Shown here: positions 1 through 6,014 of the stretch, piece after piece
Layout of the letters: each line of letters opens with the position of its first letter
Position numbering within the stretch: the first letter of the stretch is position 1
NCBI GenBank assembly: GCA_947456845.1
Contig: CANGUJ010000052.1
Location: 1-13,952, forward strand
DNA from: Burkholderiales bacterium
Lineage (GTDB): Bacteria; Pseudomonadota; Gammaproteobacteria; Burkholderiales; JAEUOS01
Reading direction: 5' to 3'
DNA: 13,952 nucleotides
Notes under the pieces: generated by a model
What the model saw: the letters and a program-made list of their open reading frames with translations, nothing else
Databases searched by the model: none
Told to the model about the DNA's origin: nothing
Program-made: the position numbers and the translations under genes

Positions 1-425
1 ACTATCGCGCCGCCAATGCGCTCTACATCATGGAAACCTACGACCGGGTGCGCCGCGGCGAGCGTCCCGTATTGCCGGGCGACGGCACCGATACCAAGCA
101 TTTCGTCAATGTGGCCGACGTTGCGCGCGCCAACCTGGCCGCCTTCGAGAGCGAGGCCACCGACACGGCCGTCAACGTCTCCGGCCCCGAGCCCGTCACC
201 ACCGGCGAACTGGTGCGTCTGGTGCTGGAGTATTGCAAGAGTGACTTGACGCCCGAGATCAAGCCTGACCCGCCCGGCACCGTGCGCCTGACCTCCGGCG
301 GCGCCTTCCACATTCCCCACGGCTTGGCAGGCGAGGTGATCGGCTGGGAGCCACAGGTGCACATGAGGGAAGGCATCCAGCGCCTGCTGGGGTGGCGCGA
401 GGCCAGGCAAGTCGCTGCCGACTAG
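1..425 (+). CDS. NAD-dependent epimerase/dehydratase, C-terminal part (5' truncated by window)
   Basis: The frame is open from the left edge (first full codon at base 3) to TAG at 423-425, giving 140 residues of the C-terminal end of an extended short-chain dehydrogenase. What is visible fits the substrate-binding half of nucleotide-sugar epimerases and dehydratases. It includes the segment RRGERPVLPGDGTDTKHFVNVADVAR, shown here only by its key parts: an RGE-P turn, a GDG-x-x-T-K-HFVNV strand and the VADVARA helix start. This matches the family's usual GDG...R-FV-V-DVA block. It is followed by an NVSGPEPVT-type strand/turn and a C-terminal helix ending in LLGWREA. The Rossmann glycine motif and the YxxxK catalytic pair lie upstream of the window. 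The substrate cannot be named. The next gene on the same strand starts 160 bp downstream, so co-transcription is possible but not shown. Confidence 0.85.
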   Translation, partial: YRAANALYIMETYDRVRRGERPVLPGDGTDTKHFVNVADVARANLAAFESEATDTAVNVSGPEPVTTGELVRLVLEYCKSDLTPEIKPDPPGTVRLTSGGAFHIPHGLAGEVIGWEPQVHMREGIQRLLGWREARQVAAD

Positions 426-572
426 CTTGATCTCAACCCGCGTTCAGCCAGCACGGGCCAGGCGGCGCGGGCATTCAGGCTGCCGTCATGGCGCCTCGCG
501 GACGTCCGGCGCGGGATAATCGGCATCCACCCGGCCACATCGGCTAGCGGATATTGCAGGTTGTAACAGCAC

Positions 573-577
573 AGGAG
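573..577 (+). promoter_or_regulatory. Ribosome binding site of the enoyl-CoA hydratase gene
   Basis: AGGAG lies 8 bases before the ATG at 586 and supports that start. I found no convincing -35/-10 pair in the 160-bp gap 426-585; the only -10-like hexamer (GATAAT, 515-520) has no -35 partner at 16-18 bp. Confidence 0.7.
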
Positions 578-585
578 ACATCGAC

Positions 586-1359
586 ATGGCAGGCGTTAAA
601 CGCGAGCGCGAAGGCGCGGTAGGCATTCTCACCCTGGACGAACCGGCGAGCCTCAACGCCATGACGCCCGATCTCCTGGGCGATCTGGCTGCCGCCATCG
701 CCGAATTGACAGCCGACCCCGACCTGCGGGCACTGGTCCTCACCGGCGCGGGGCGGGGCTTTTGTTCCGGGCAGAATCTCAAGGCATTCGACAGCCTGGG
801 CGACGACATCGCCGCCGGCGTGATGAGGCTCTACTGGCCGACCTTCAACGCGCTGCGCACTTGCCGAGTGCCGGTGGTCGTGGCGGTCAATGGCGTAGCC
901 GCCGGCGGCGGTTTCAGCCTGGCCATGTCGGGCGACATGATCGTCTCGGCAAGGAGCGCCACCTTCATCCAGGTATTTTCACGCATCGGGCTGGTGCCTG
1001 ACCTCGGTTCCACCTGGCTGCTGCCGCGCCTGATCGGGCGCCAGCGGGCGCTTGAAATGATGCTCTTCAACCAGCCCCTGCCCGCCGAGAAAGCCAAGGA
1101 ATGGGGCATCGTTCATGAGGTTTTCGAGGACGCGGACCTGCGTGGCGGCGCGCTGGCGCTGGCGCAGAAGCTGGCCGCCGGCCCGACCCGCGCGCTGGTG
1201 GCCACGCGCCGGTTGCTCGAGCAGAGCGACATCGCCACCTACGCCGAGCAGTTTCAGCGGGAGATCACCGTGCAGGCGGCCCTCCGCGGCAGCGCCGATG
1301 CGCTCGAAGGGCGCGCGGCGTTCGTGGAGAAGCGCCCGGCGAAATTCACCGGGCGCTAG
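586..1359 (+). CDS. Enoyl-CoA hydratase/isomerase family protein, PaaG-like
   Basis: A 257-residue crotonase-fold protein, the usual length for a single-domain enoyl-CoA hydratase/isomerase. These enzymes act in the cytoplasm on CoA thioesters and hold the thioester oxyanion with two backbone NH groups. The first oxyanion-hole segment is GRGFCSGQNL (about residues 57-65) and the second is NGVAAGGGFSLA (102-113). The segment FIQVFSRIGLVPDLGSTWLLPRL (key residues FIQ 127-129, GLVPD 135-139, WLLPR 144-148) resembles PaaG, the ring-epoxide isomerase of phenylacetate degradation, including the Asp (139) used there as catalytic acid/base. The two-Glu pattern of classical crotonases is absent. No other paa gene is in the window, so a beta-oxidation or aromatic-CoA isomerase role is as far as I would go. 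It converges on the aldolase gene, which ends 46 bp away. Confidence 0.88.
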   Translation: MAGVKREREGAVGILTLDEPASLNAMTPDLLGDLAAAIAELTADPDLRALVLTGAGRGFCSGQNLKAFDSLGDDIAAGVMRLYWPTFNALRTCRVPVVVAVNGVAAGGGFSLAMSGDMIVSARSATFIQVFSRIGLVPDLGSTWLLPRLIGRQRALEMMLFNQPLPAEKAKEWGIVHEVFEDADLRGGALALAQKLAAGPTRALVATRRLLEQSDIATYAEQFQREITVQAALRGSADALEGRAAFVEKRPAKFTGR

Positions 1360-1380
1360 GCAGGGGCACCGCGTCCCCCG

Positions 1381-1407
1381 GACGGCGGGCGCGCAGCCGG
1401 CGCCGTC
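1381..1407. terminator. Possible bidirectional terminator hairpin between convergent genes
   Basis: GACGGCG (1381-1387) and CGCCGTC (1401-1407) are perfect 7-bp inverted arms around a 13-base G+C-rich loop. They sit between the hydratase stop (1359) and the aldolase stop (1406-1408). The right arm overlaps the aldolase stop codon and there is no clear T tract in either direction, so termination is inferred from position and stem only. A weaker GGGG/CCCC stem lies at 1363-1378. Confidence 0.35.
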
Positions 1408-2173
1408 AGGCGCGCGCGGCCTTGAGGTCGTCGAGTTGCTTGCGGGCGCCCGCAAGCATGCAGTTGATGTCCGAGGTGAGCATCACCAGGTCGAACCCGC
1501 GCTTGAGCGCGTCGGCGGCGAAGGCGGCGGAAACGCAATGCATGCACGCCTTCTTGCCGTGCCGGTGCGCGGCGGCGAGGATGCGGTTGCAGGTGTCCAG
1601 ATGCAGCGGGTCGGTGTTGTCCATCCGCGGCGGCAGGCCGAGCGCGAAAGACAGATCCGAAGGGCCGATATAGACGGCGTCCACGCCCGGCGTGGCGCAG
1701 ATGGCGTCGAGGTTGGCGATGCCTTCGCTGGTTTCGATCATCGCGATGACGAGGATCTCGTCGTCCGCCTTGGCCAGGTAGTCCGCCCCGCCGTAGTGAA
1801 GCGCGCGCAGCGGGCCGGAGGAGCGGATGCCCTTGGGCGGGTAGCGGCAGGCCGCCACTGCGGCGGCGGCATCGACGGCATTGTTCACCAGCGGCACTAT
1901 GATGGCGTAGGCACCGTAGTCAAGCGCCTTCATGATGGTGGAGGGATCGTTCCATGGCACCCGCACCACCGGCACCGTGTCGGTTTGCGAAACCGCCTGC
2001 AACATGGGGATCAGGTCGCCCATGGTGTTGGCGCCGTGCTGCAGGTCGATGCACAGCGCATCGAAGCCCTGGCGGGCCATCACCTCTGCGGTGAACGTGT
2101 TGTTCACGGACAGCCAGCCGAGGGTCACGGGCTTGCCTTCGTTCCACATCTGCTTGATCTTGTTGGGCCGCAC
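1406..2173 (-). CDS. HpcH/HpaI family aldolase/citrate lyase-type protein
   Basis: A class II, metal-dependent HpcH/HpaI aldolase of 255 residues from GTG at 2173. The family cleaves 2-keto-4-hydroxy acids, often giving pyruvate plus an aldehyde, in the cytoplasm. Visible active-site elements are His46 in LQHG, Arg71 in VRVPWNDP, the metal-binding Glu147 in MIETSEG and Asp173 in IGPSDLS, plus the RYPPKGIRSSGP block (110-121). I chose GTG 2173 because GGGAG (minus strand, at 2187-2183) lies 9 bases before it and relatives typically begin M-R-x-N-K-x-K. An upstream TTG at 2203 would add 10 residues but has no good ribosome site. It is second in a unit with the binding-protein gene, whose stop at 2252 is 78 bases upstream of this start. 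The natural substrate is unknown. Confidence 0.9.
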   Translation of the reverse strand: MRPNKIKQMWNEGKPVTLGWLSVNNTFTAEVMARQGFDALCIDLQHGANTMGDLIPMLQAVSQTDTVPVVRVPWNDPSTIMKALDYGAYAIIVPLVNNAVDAAAAVAACRYPPKGIRSSGPLRALHYGGADYLAKADDEILVIAMIETSEGIANLDAICATPGVDAVYIGPSDLSFALGLPPRMDNTDPLHLDTCNRILAAAHRHGKKACMHCVSAAFAADALKRGFDLVMLTSDINCMLAGARKQLDDLKAARA

Positions 2174-2182
2174 TGCGGTCGT

Positions 2183-2187
2183 CTCCC
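2183..2187 (-). promoter_or_regulatory. Ribosome binding site deciding the aldolase start
   Basis: On the minus strand this reads GGGAG, 9 bases before the GTG at 2173. It lies inside the longer frame that would start at TTG 2203 and is the main reason for the shorter gene call. Confidence 0.55.
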
Positions 2188-2251
2188 TGTCGATGTTGAT
2201 CAATGCCGCTGCGCCGGCGTTCCGGGTCCTGGTGGCGCCCGCGGTTCGAGC

Positions 2252-3397
2252 CTAGCGCACCAGCGTGCCGTTGCGGCTGACCATGGTGAGATCGACGAAA
2301 CGCGAACCTTCGCGCTTGCCGGGCCCGTAGGTCACCACCATGCCGCCGACGTCGTAGCTGCCCAGGCTCTCCAGCGCGGTCACCAGCGCGTCGCGCGTGA
2401 GGACAACGCCGGCGCGCCGCAGGCCTTCCACCAGGATCTTCGCCTCCACGTAGCCTTCGAGGCCGTAGAACGAGGGCGTGCCACCGTCGATCGCCTTGAG
2501 GTCGCGCTGGTACTCGCGCACCAGCGGCAGGGTGGGCTGGGTGAGCGGCACGATCTGCGAAATCGCCACGCCGCGCGCCTTGTCCTTGAGGGTGTTGGCC
2601 AGCACCGTGGTGTCGACGGCGGAGACGGAAAAGATGTCTGCGCCGACCTGCACCGCGCCGCTGCGCATCGCGTCGATCAGCGGAGCGGCCACGCCGGACT
2701 GCATGGCCAGGAACACGACGTTCACCTGCTCGGATGTGGCCAGCCTGGCCACCACTTCCTTGGTGTTGCTGCCGTCGACCTTCAACTGCAGGTCGGCGAC
2801 CGGCTTGAGCCCGGCGCCGTCCAGCGCCGCAATCATGGTGTCGGCGACCGAGTTGCCGAACGGGTTGATCTGGCGCACGATGATCACGCGCTTCAACTGC
2901 AGGCTGTTGAAATGGCGCGCCATGGCCGCCGCTTCGTCGGCATAGCTGGCGCGCACCGGAAAAGAGAAGCGCCGCACCGGGTCGCGCACCGCGGCCGCGC
3001 CGCTGGTGAGCCCCACCGAAGGCAGCCGGAGCTGTTCGACCACCGGCAACGCGGCCGCCACCGAGGGCACCCCGAAAATGCCCAGCATCGCCACCACGCC
3101 GGCGCTGTCAAGCGCGCGGATGTTCTTCAGCGTTTCCGCCGGATCGTAGCGGTCGTCCATGGTGGTCAGGACGATCCGGCGTCCGCGGATGCCGCCTTCG
3201 CGGTTGACCCGTTCGATGTAGGCATCGCCGCCTATCTTCTTGGCTATGCCGTAGGAGGTGAGCGCACCCGTCAGCGGTAGGGAGCGGCCGACGGGGATGG
3301 CGCCCTGCGCCGCGCACAGAGAAGGGGCTAACGCGGCCGCGGCGATCAGGCCGCGCCATAAAGCGGTAAAGCGGGAGAGGGAAGTACGCGCGGACAC
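2252..3397 (-). CDS. Orphan ABC transporter substrate-binding protein, Leu/Ile/Val type (Peripla_BP_6)
   Basis: A 381-residue periplasmic type-I binding protein of the branched-chain amino-acid family. The N-terminus has basic residues, a hydrophobic run (LIAAAALAPSLCAA, about 17-30) and a plausible signal-peptidase I site near AAQ-GA. The Cys in that run is not in a lipobox context. The mature protein opens with the family hallmark of a strand followed by LPLTGALTSYG, then YIERVNREGGIRGRRI, and ends with a GGMVVTYGPGKREGSRFVDL-like segment (key residues GG, YGP, FVDL). The start is GTG at 3397 with AAAGG six bases upstream. No permease or ATPase follows it; the next gene is the aldolase. It may use the LivHMGF set encoded at 6015-9443, or act in sensing. 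The ligand is unknown. Confidence 0.9.
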   Translation of the reverse strand: MSARTSLSRFTALWRGLIAAAALAPSLCAAQGAIPVGRSLPLTGALTSYGIAKKIGGDAYIERVNREGGIRGRRIVLTTMDDRYDPAETLKNIRALDSAGVVAMLGIFGVPSVAAALPVVEQLRLPSVGLTSGAAAVRDPVRRFSFPVRASYADEAAAMARHFNSLQLKRVIIVRQINPFGNSVADTMIAALDGAGLKPVADLQLKVDGSNTKEVVARLATSEQVNVVFLAMQSGVAAPLIDAMRSGAVQVGADIFSVSAVDTTVLANTLKDKARGVAISQIVPLTQPTLPLVREYQRDLKAIDGGTPSFYGLEGYVEAKILVEGLRRAGVVLTRDALVTALESLGSYDVGGMVVTYGPGKREGSRFVDLTMVSRNGTLVR

Positions 3398-3462
3398 TGC
3401 TTGCCTTTCGTGTAGGACCCTGAAGGTCGCTCAGAATATCAGACAGGCCACTGCTGCGCCTT

Positions 3463-3477
3463 GGGCGGTGGCCGCCC
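3463..3477. promoter_or_regulatory. Short inverted repeat upstream of the orphan binding-protein gene
   Basis: GGGCGG (3463-3468) and CCGCCC (3472-3477) are perfect 6-bp arms around TGG. The site lies 66-80 bp upstream of the GTG at 3397. It could be an operator or a leader hairpin. In DNA this rich in G+C a chance 6-bp stem is also possible. Confidence 0.3.
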
Positions 3478-3570
3478 GGAAGCGAAGCCGGTGCATAATG
3501 CCCATCCGGGATGCAACTTCAACGATCCAGCGTCGCGGAATCGCCGAACGCCGCCGTGCGCATGGAATGC

Positions 3571-3630
3571 GCTGGTTTGCGTGCTGGTTTGCGTGCTGGT
3601 TTGCGTGCTGGTTTGCGTGCTGGTTTGTGT
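3571..3630. repeat. Tandem 12-bp minisatellite, five copies
   Basis: The unit GCTGGTTTGCGT is repeated head-to-tail at 3571-3582, 3583-3594, 3595-3606 and 3607-3618, all identical. A fifth copy at 3619-3630 differs by one base (GTGT for GCGT). There are no spacers between copies, so this is not a CRISPR array. It lies in the 314-bp gap between divergent genes, ending 81 bp before the isomerase ATG. The near-identity of copies suggests recent slippage or a constraint on sequence. As the unit is a multiple of three, copy-number change would keep any reading frame; on the plus strand one frame would read a four-residue repeat, but no convincing gene contains it. Confidence 0.95.
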
Positions 3631-3634
3631 GCTG

Positions 3635-3674
3635 CCCGCCGCCTGCGCGGGCGGGAGCGGCCGTCGTCGGCCGC
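3635..3674. promoter_or_regulatory. Pair of inverted repeats before the isomerase gene
   Basis: Two adjacent perfect 6-bp stems occur: CCCGCC (3635-3640) with GGCGGG (3650-3655), and GCGGCC (3657-3662) with GGCCGC (3669-3674) around GTCGTC. They lie directly downstream of the minisatellite and 38-77 bp before the ATG at 3712, so they would fall in the promoter or 5' leader. A terminator is less likely, as no plus-strand gene ends upstream and no T tract follows. Confidence 0.35.
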
Positions 3675-3711
3675 ACGGTAATGCGCGGCGCAAACACCTA
3701 CCGGAGTGTGG

Positions 3712-4542
3712 ATGATCATGAATCCCCTGGCCATCAATTTTTATGTGTGTCCGCCAGACATCGGCCTGGCGCAGTTCTGCGCGCTTGCCGAACAGGCCGG
3801 GGCGCAGGCCGTGGGCCTGACCGTGCGCGCGCTCGATGAAATGCCGGTCCCCGCCATCCGCGCCCTGCTCGGGCGCCACGGCCTGGCGGTCTCCTCGCTC
3901 AACAGCGCAGGCTATTTCCTGTATGGCGATGCGGCGCTCGCGCGCGAGCAGGCGGCGCGCAACGCGCGCCTGATCGAGGCCGCCGCCGAACTGCAGGCCG
4001 GCACCCTTGTGGTCATCACCGGCGGGGTGGCGCACGGCGGCCTAGGCCTGCGCGAGGCGCGCGCGCGGGTCGCCGCGGGGATTGCGGATCTATCCCGGGC
4101 CGCCGCCGCGCACGGCGTCCGGCTCGGGCTGGAGATGATCCATCCGATGGGTGTCCTGCAAAAAGGCTGCATCAACACGATTTCCAGCGCGCTGGAAATC
4201 GCGCGCGAGCATGACAACCTTGGCCTGACTCTGGATTTCTTTCACTCCTGGTGGGACCCTGATCTGTACACCTTGATCGAAAGTGCGGTCGACAAGATCG
4301 CGCTCGTGCAGTTCTGCAACGTCGCGGCGCCGGACGACCCGGCACAGTTTGTGCGCGAGGAAAGTGGCACAGGGCTGATCGATGTCGGGGCGTTGCTTGT
4401 CGGCATTGGTGCCGCCGGCTACCGGGGGCCTGTCGAATTCGAGATGTTTCCCGAACACCTGCGCGGCCGGTCGGCAGCAGCGGTCATCGGGGCGGCCGGA
4501 AGCTTCCACGCCGCGCTGGCGCAACGCGCGGTTCGGATTTGA
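3712..4542 (+). CDS. Sugar phosphate isomerase/epimerase-like TIM-barrel protein (AP endonuclease family 2 fold)
   Basis: A 276-residue xylose-isomerase-like TIM barrel from ATG at 3712, chosen because GGAG (3703-3706) is 5 bases upstream; ATG 3718 and GTG 3706 are in-frame alternatives. Expected metal ligands of this fold are present at strand ends: Glu141 in GLEMIH, Asp175 and His178 in LTLDFFHSWW, and Glu244 in VEFEMF. The strand SSLNSAGYF (61-69) and the DVGALLVGI segment (224-232) also fit. Family members isomerise or epimerise sugars and hydroxy acids or act as dehydratases, so the reaction cannot be told. The unusual strand ALVQFCNVAAPDD replaces the common V-H/Q-F/I-x-D pattern with Cys-Asn. 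It is the first gene of the plus-strand block; the importer binding-protein gene starts 158 bp after its stop. Confidence 0.82.
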   Translation: MIMNPLAINFYVCPPDIGLAQFCALAEQAGAQAVGLTVRALDEMPVPAIRALLGRHGLAVSSLNSAGYFLYGDAALAREQAARNARLIEAAAELQAGTLVVITGGVAHGGLGLREARARVAAGIADLSRAAAAHGVRLGLEMIHPMGVLQKGCINTISSALEIAREHDNLGLTLDFFHSWWDPDLYTLIESAVDKIALVQFCNVAAPDDPAQFVREESGTGLIDVGALLVGIGAAGYRGPVEFEMFPEHLRGRSAAAVIGAAGSFHAALAQRAVRI

Positions 4543-4558
4543 CCGGACATATTGATGC

Positions 4559-4587
4559 TTGATCCCGGGGGGGGTCTCAGGTAATCT
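4559..4587 (+). promoter_or_regulatory. Possible promoter of the importer operon, with G8 in the spacer
   Basis: TTGATC (4559-4564) and TAATCT (4582-4587) are separated by exactly 17 bp. The first hexamer is close to the -35 consensus; the second matches the -10 only in part. A start site near 4594 would give a leader of about 107 bases to the ATG at 4701. The spacer contains a run of eight G (4567-4574). The placement in front of an ABC importer is sensible, but the weak -10 keeps this tentative. Confidence 0.35.
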
Positions 4588-4646
4588 AAAGCGCATGTTC
4601 GGTCCGGACGTCGGGTGTTGTCGTAACGCCGCTCCCCGGGATGTTT

Positions 4647-4671
4647 CTTCACCTTACCCTTCACCTTCACC
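4647..4671 (+). repeat. Short imperfect CTTCACC direct repeats in the importer leader
   Basis: CTTCACC occurs at 4647-4653 and 4659-4665 and TTCACC again at 4666-4671, making a pyrimidine-rich stretch just before the ribosome site of the binding-protein gene. It would be an unstructured part of the mRNA leader. No function is evident. Confidence 0.45.
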
Positions 4672-4688
4672 TATTGCGCGCACTGTCT

Positions 4689-4694
4689 GAGGAG
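4689..4694 (+). promoter_or_regulatory. Ribosome binding site deciding the start of the importer binding protein
   Basis: GAGGAG lies 6 bases before ATG 4701. The frame is open back to an ATG at 4641, but that start would place 20 unusual residues before a standard signal peptide, so 4701 is preferred. Confidence 0.8.
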
Positions 4695-4700
4695 CTTCAA

Positions 4701-5861
4701 ATGATTGGTTTTTCCGCACTGAAATCGGGTGCCTTGGCTGCGGCGGTGGGCCTTGCCGCCCTGTCCGCCCCGGCGATCGCCCAGAATGTCATCAGGGTCG
4801 GCGTGCTGGTGCCGATTTCCGGTCCGGCCTCGTACTTCGGCGTGCAGGGCAAGGAAGGCGTCGCGCTGGCGCTGGAACAGATCAACAGGGGCAATGGCAT
4901 CAACGGCATCAAGCTCGACGTGCAGTTCGAGGATTCCGCCTGCAGCCCGCTGCAGGCGACCAACACCGTCAAGCGCGTACTCGAGCAGTTCAAGCCGCAC
5001 ATCGTGGTCGGCGAAGAGTGCTCCGACGCGTCCCTGGCGATCGCGCCGATCCTCGAGCAGGCCAAGGTGCCCATGCTCAACGCCGGCTCCGCGGCGAACC
5101 AGCTGACCGAATCCGGCTACAAGTACGTGTTCCGGATCTTCCCGAATGCGGCGCAACAGGGTGTCCCGCTCGGGCGCAACGCCTACACCAAGCTCGGCGC
5201 CCGCACCGCCGTGCTGCTGCATGTCAAGACCAACGCCGGCGTCGACAACGCCGACGGTTTCGCCAAGGAGTTCGAGGCGGCCGGCGGCAAGATTCTCGCG
5301 CGCATCGATTTCGCGCAGGACGTCAACGACTTCACCCCGATCGCCACCCGCATCGCCGCCCTCGGCAAGGTCGATGTCCTGCCGACCTTTGCGCTCGAAG
5401 GCCAGCAGGTGCGCCTGTCGCAGGCGCTGGCGCAGGCCAGGGTGGTCAAGGGTGGCGGCGGCACCGGCATCCAGATGGGCTCGATCTGGCTGCCGTGGGG
5501 GTTCGAGGCCAAGGCCGGCCAGGCCTCCCAAGGCTACATCCGCATCGTCCAGTTCGATCCGACCGAAAAGCGCAAGATGGTCACCGATTTCATCGATGCG
5601 TTCCGCGCCAAGTACGGCGCCGACAAGACCCCCACGCACATCAATGCGCACGCCTACGACACCATGCTGCTGATCGCCGAGGCGGTGCGCCGCGGCGCCA
5701 GGGACTCCGAATCCATCCGTGACCGTTTCTCGAAGATGCGGGACGTCGAGGTCACCACCGGAAAGATCACGTTCGACGCCAAGGGTCAGAACTCCGACAT
5801 GTCGGTAATCCACTTCGTCGAAACGCAGGCGGACCTGTCGTGGAAGGGCCTGAACTGGTAG
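4701..5861 (+). CDS. ABC transporter periplasmic substrate-binding protein, Leu/Ile/Val family
   Basis: A 386-residue precursor. The signal peptide (Lys8, hydrophobic 10-22, cleavage likely after APAIA at 27) is followed by the family opening VIRVGVLVPISGPASYFG. It continues with KEGVALALEQINRGNGING, the usual helix and turn after the first strand. Cys81 (EDSACS) and Cys107 (GEECSD) are placed so they could form a disulphide as in classical LivJ-type proteins; the orphan homologue at 2252-3397 lacks this pair. The protein would deliver its ligand to the LivH/LivM channel encoded just downstream. The family takes amino acids, amides, urea, aromatic acids and others, so the ligand is open. The 153-bp gap to livH carries a stem-loop. 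Confidence 0.93.
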   Translation: MIGFSALKSGALAAAVGLAALSAPAIAQNVIRVGVLVPISGPASYFGVQGKEGVALALEQINRGNGINGIKLDVQFEDSACSPLQATNTVKRVLEQFKPHIVVGEECSDASLAIAPILEQAKVPMLNAGSAANQLTESGYKYVFRIFPNAAQQGVPLGRNAYTKLGARTAVLLHVKTNAGVDNADGFAKEFEAAGGKILARIDFAQDVNDFTPIATRIAALGKVDVLPTFALEGQQVRLSQALAQARVVKGGGGTGIQMGSIWLPWGFEAKAGQASQGYIRIVQFDPTEKRKMVTDFIDAFRAKYGADKTPTHINAHAYDTMLLIAEAVRRGARDSESIRDRFSKMRDVEVTTGKITFDAKGQNSDMSVIHFVETQADLSWKGLNW

Positions 5862-5907
5862 CCGGCTGACGCGCATTCTTCCGCCGCTTGCGGGCGGCGG
5901 CAGCCAG

Positions 5908-5936
5908 GCTCGGCCTGACCGCATCCCTGGCCGAGC
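5908..5936 (+). terminator. Intra-operon stem-loop between binding-protein gene and livH
   Basis: GCTCGGCC (5908-5915) and GGCCGAGC (5929-5936) are perfect 8-bp arms with a 13-base loop, and a flanking G-T pair can extend the stem. It lies 46 bases after the binding-protein stop (TAG 5859-5861) and 78 bases before livH. There is no T tract, so full termination is unlikely. Such stems commonly protect the 3' end of binding-protein mRNA or reduce read-through into the permease genes, which are needed in lower amount. Confidence 0.5.
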
Positions 5937-6014
5937 TCCCGACCGTCTCGCCGACCGCCTTCCCTCGCCCGCCTCCTGGCATTCCTCCGTTTTCACCGAA
6001 AGGCGCCCCTCCGC

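Larger units (their letters stand above)
3398..3711. other. Divergent intergenic control region
   Basis: This 314-bp stretch separates the divergently read binding-protein/aldolase unit (minus) and the isomerase/importer side (plus). It contains a hairpin GGGCGG-TGG-CCGCCC (3463-3477), a 9-bp palindrome GCATAATGC (3493-3501), the five-copy 12-bp repeat (3571-3630), and two further G+C-rich inverted repeats just before the isomerase start (3635-3655 and 3657-3674). A CATAAT at 3494-3499 resembles a -10 box but lacks a -35 partner at normal spacing. I see no open frame here with credible coding character. Both promoters of the divergent units should lie here, but I cannot place either one. Confidence 0.6.

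Noticed and set aside
437..471. CCCGCG / CGCGGG inverted repeat as terminator of the epimerase gene
   Set aside because: The stem is only 6 bp with a 23-base loop and no T tract; such pairs are expected by chance in this base composition.
494..520. Promoter upstream of the enoyl-CoA hydratase gene using GATAAT at 515-520
   Set aside because: No -35-like hexamer occurs at 16-18 bp upstream.
1115..3280. Plus-strand open frame of 721 codons antisense to the aldolase and binding-protein genes
   Set aside because: It is low in complexity (rich in His, Arg, Gly, Val), matches no family I know, and lies opposite two clear genes with full motifs. It is a G+C-driven shadow frame.
3571..3630. CRISPR array
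   Set aside because: The repeats are 12 bp and contiguous, without spacers, and no cas gene is present.
3461..3715. Small plus-strand frame that reads the minisatellite as repeated Leu-Val-Cys-Val
   Set aside because: It has no ribosome site and no homologue-like sequence around the repeat, and it overlaps the isomerase start. The repeat has open frames on both strands simply because its unit is 12 bp without stops.
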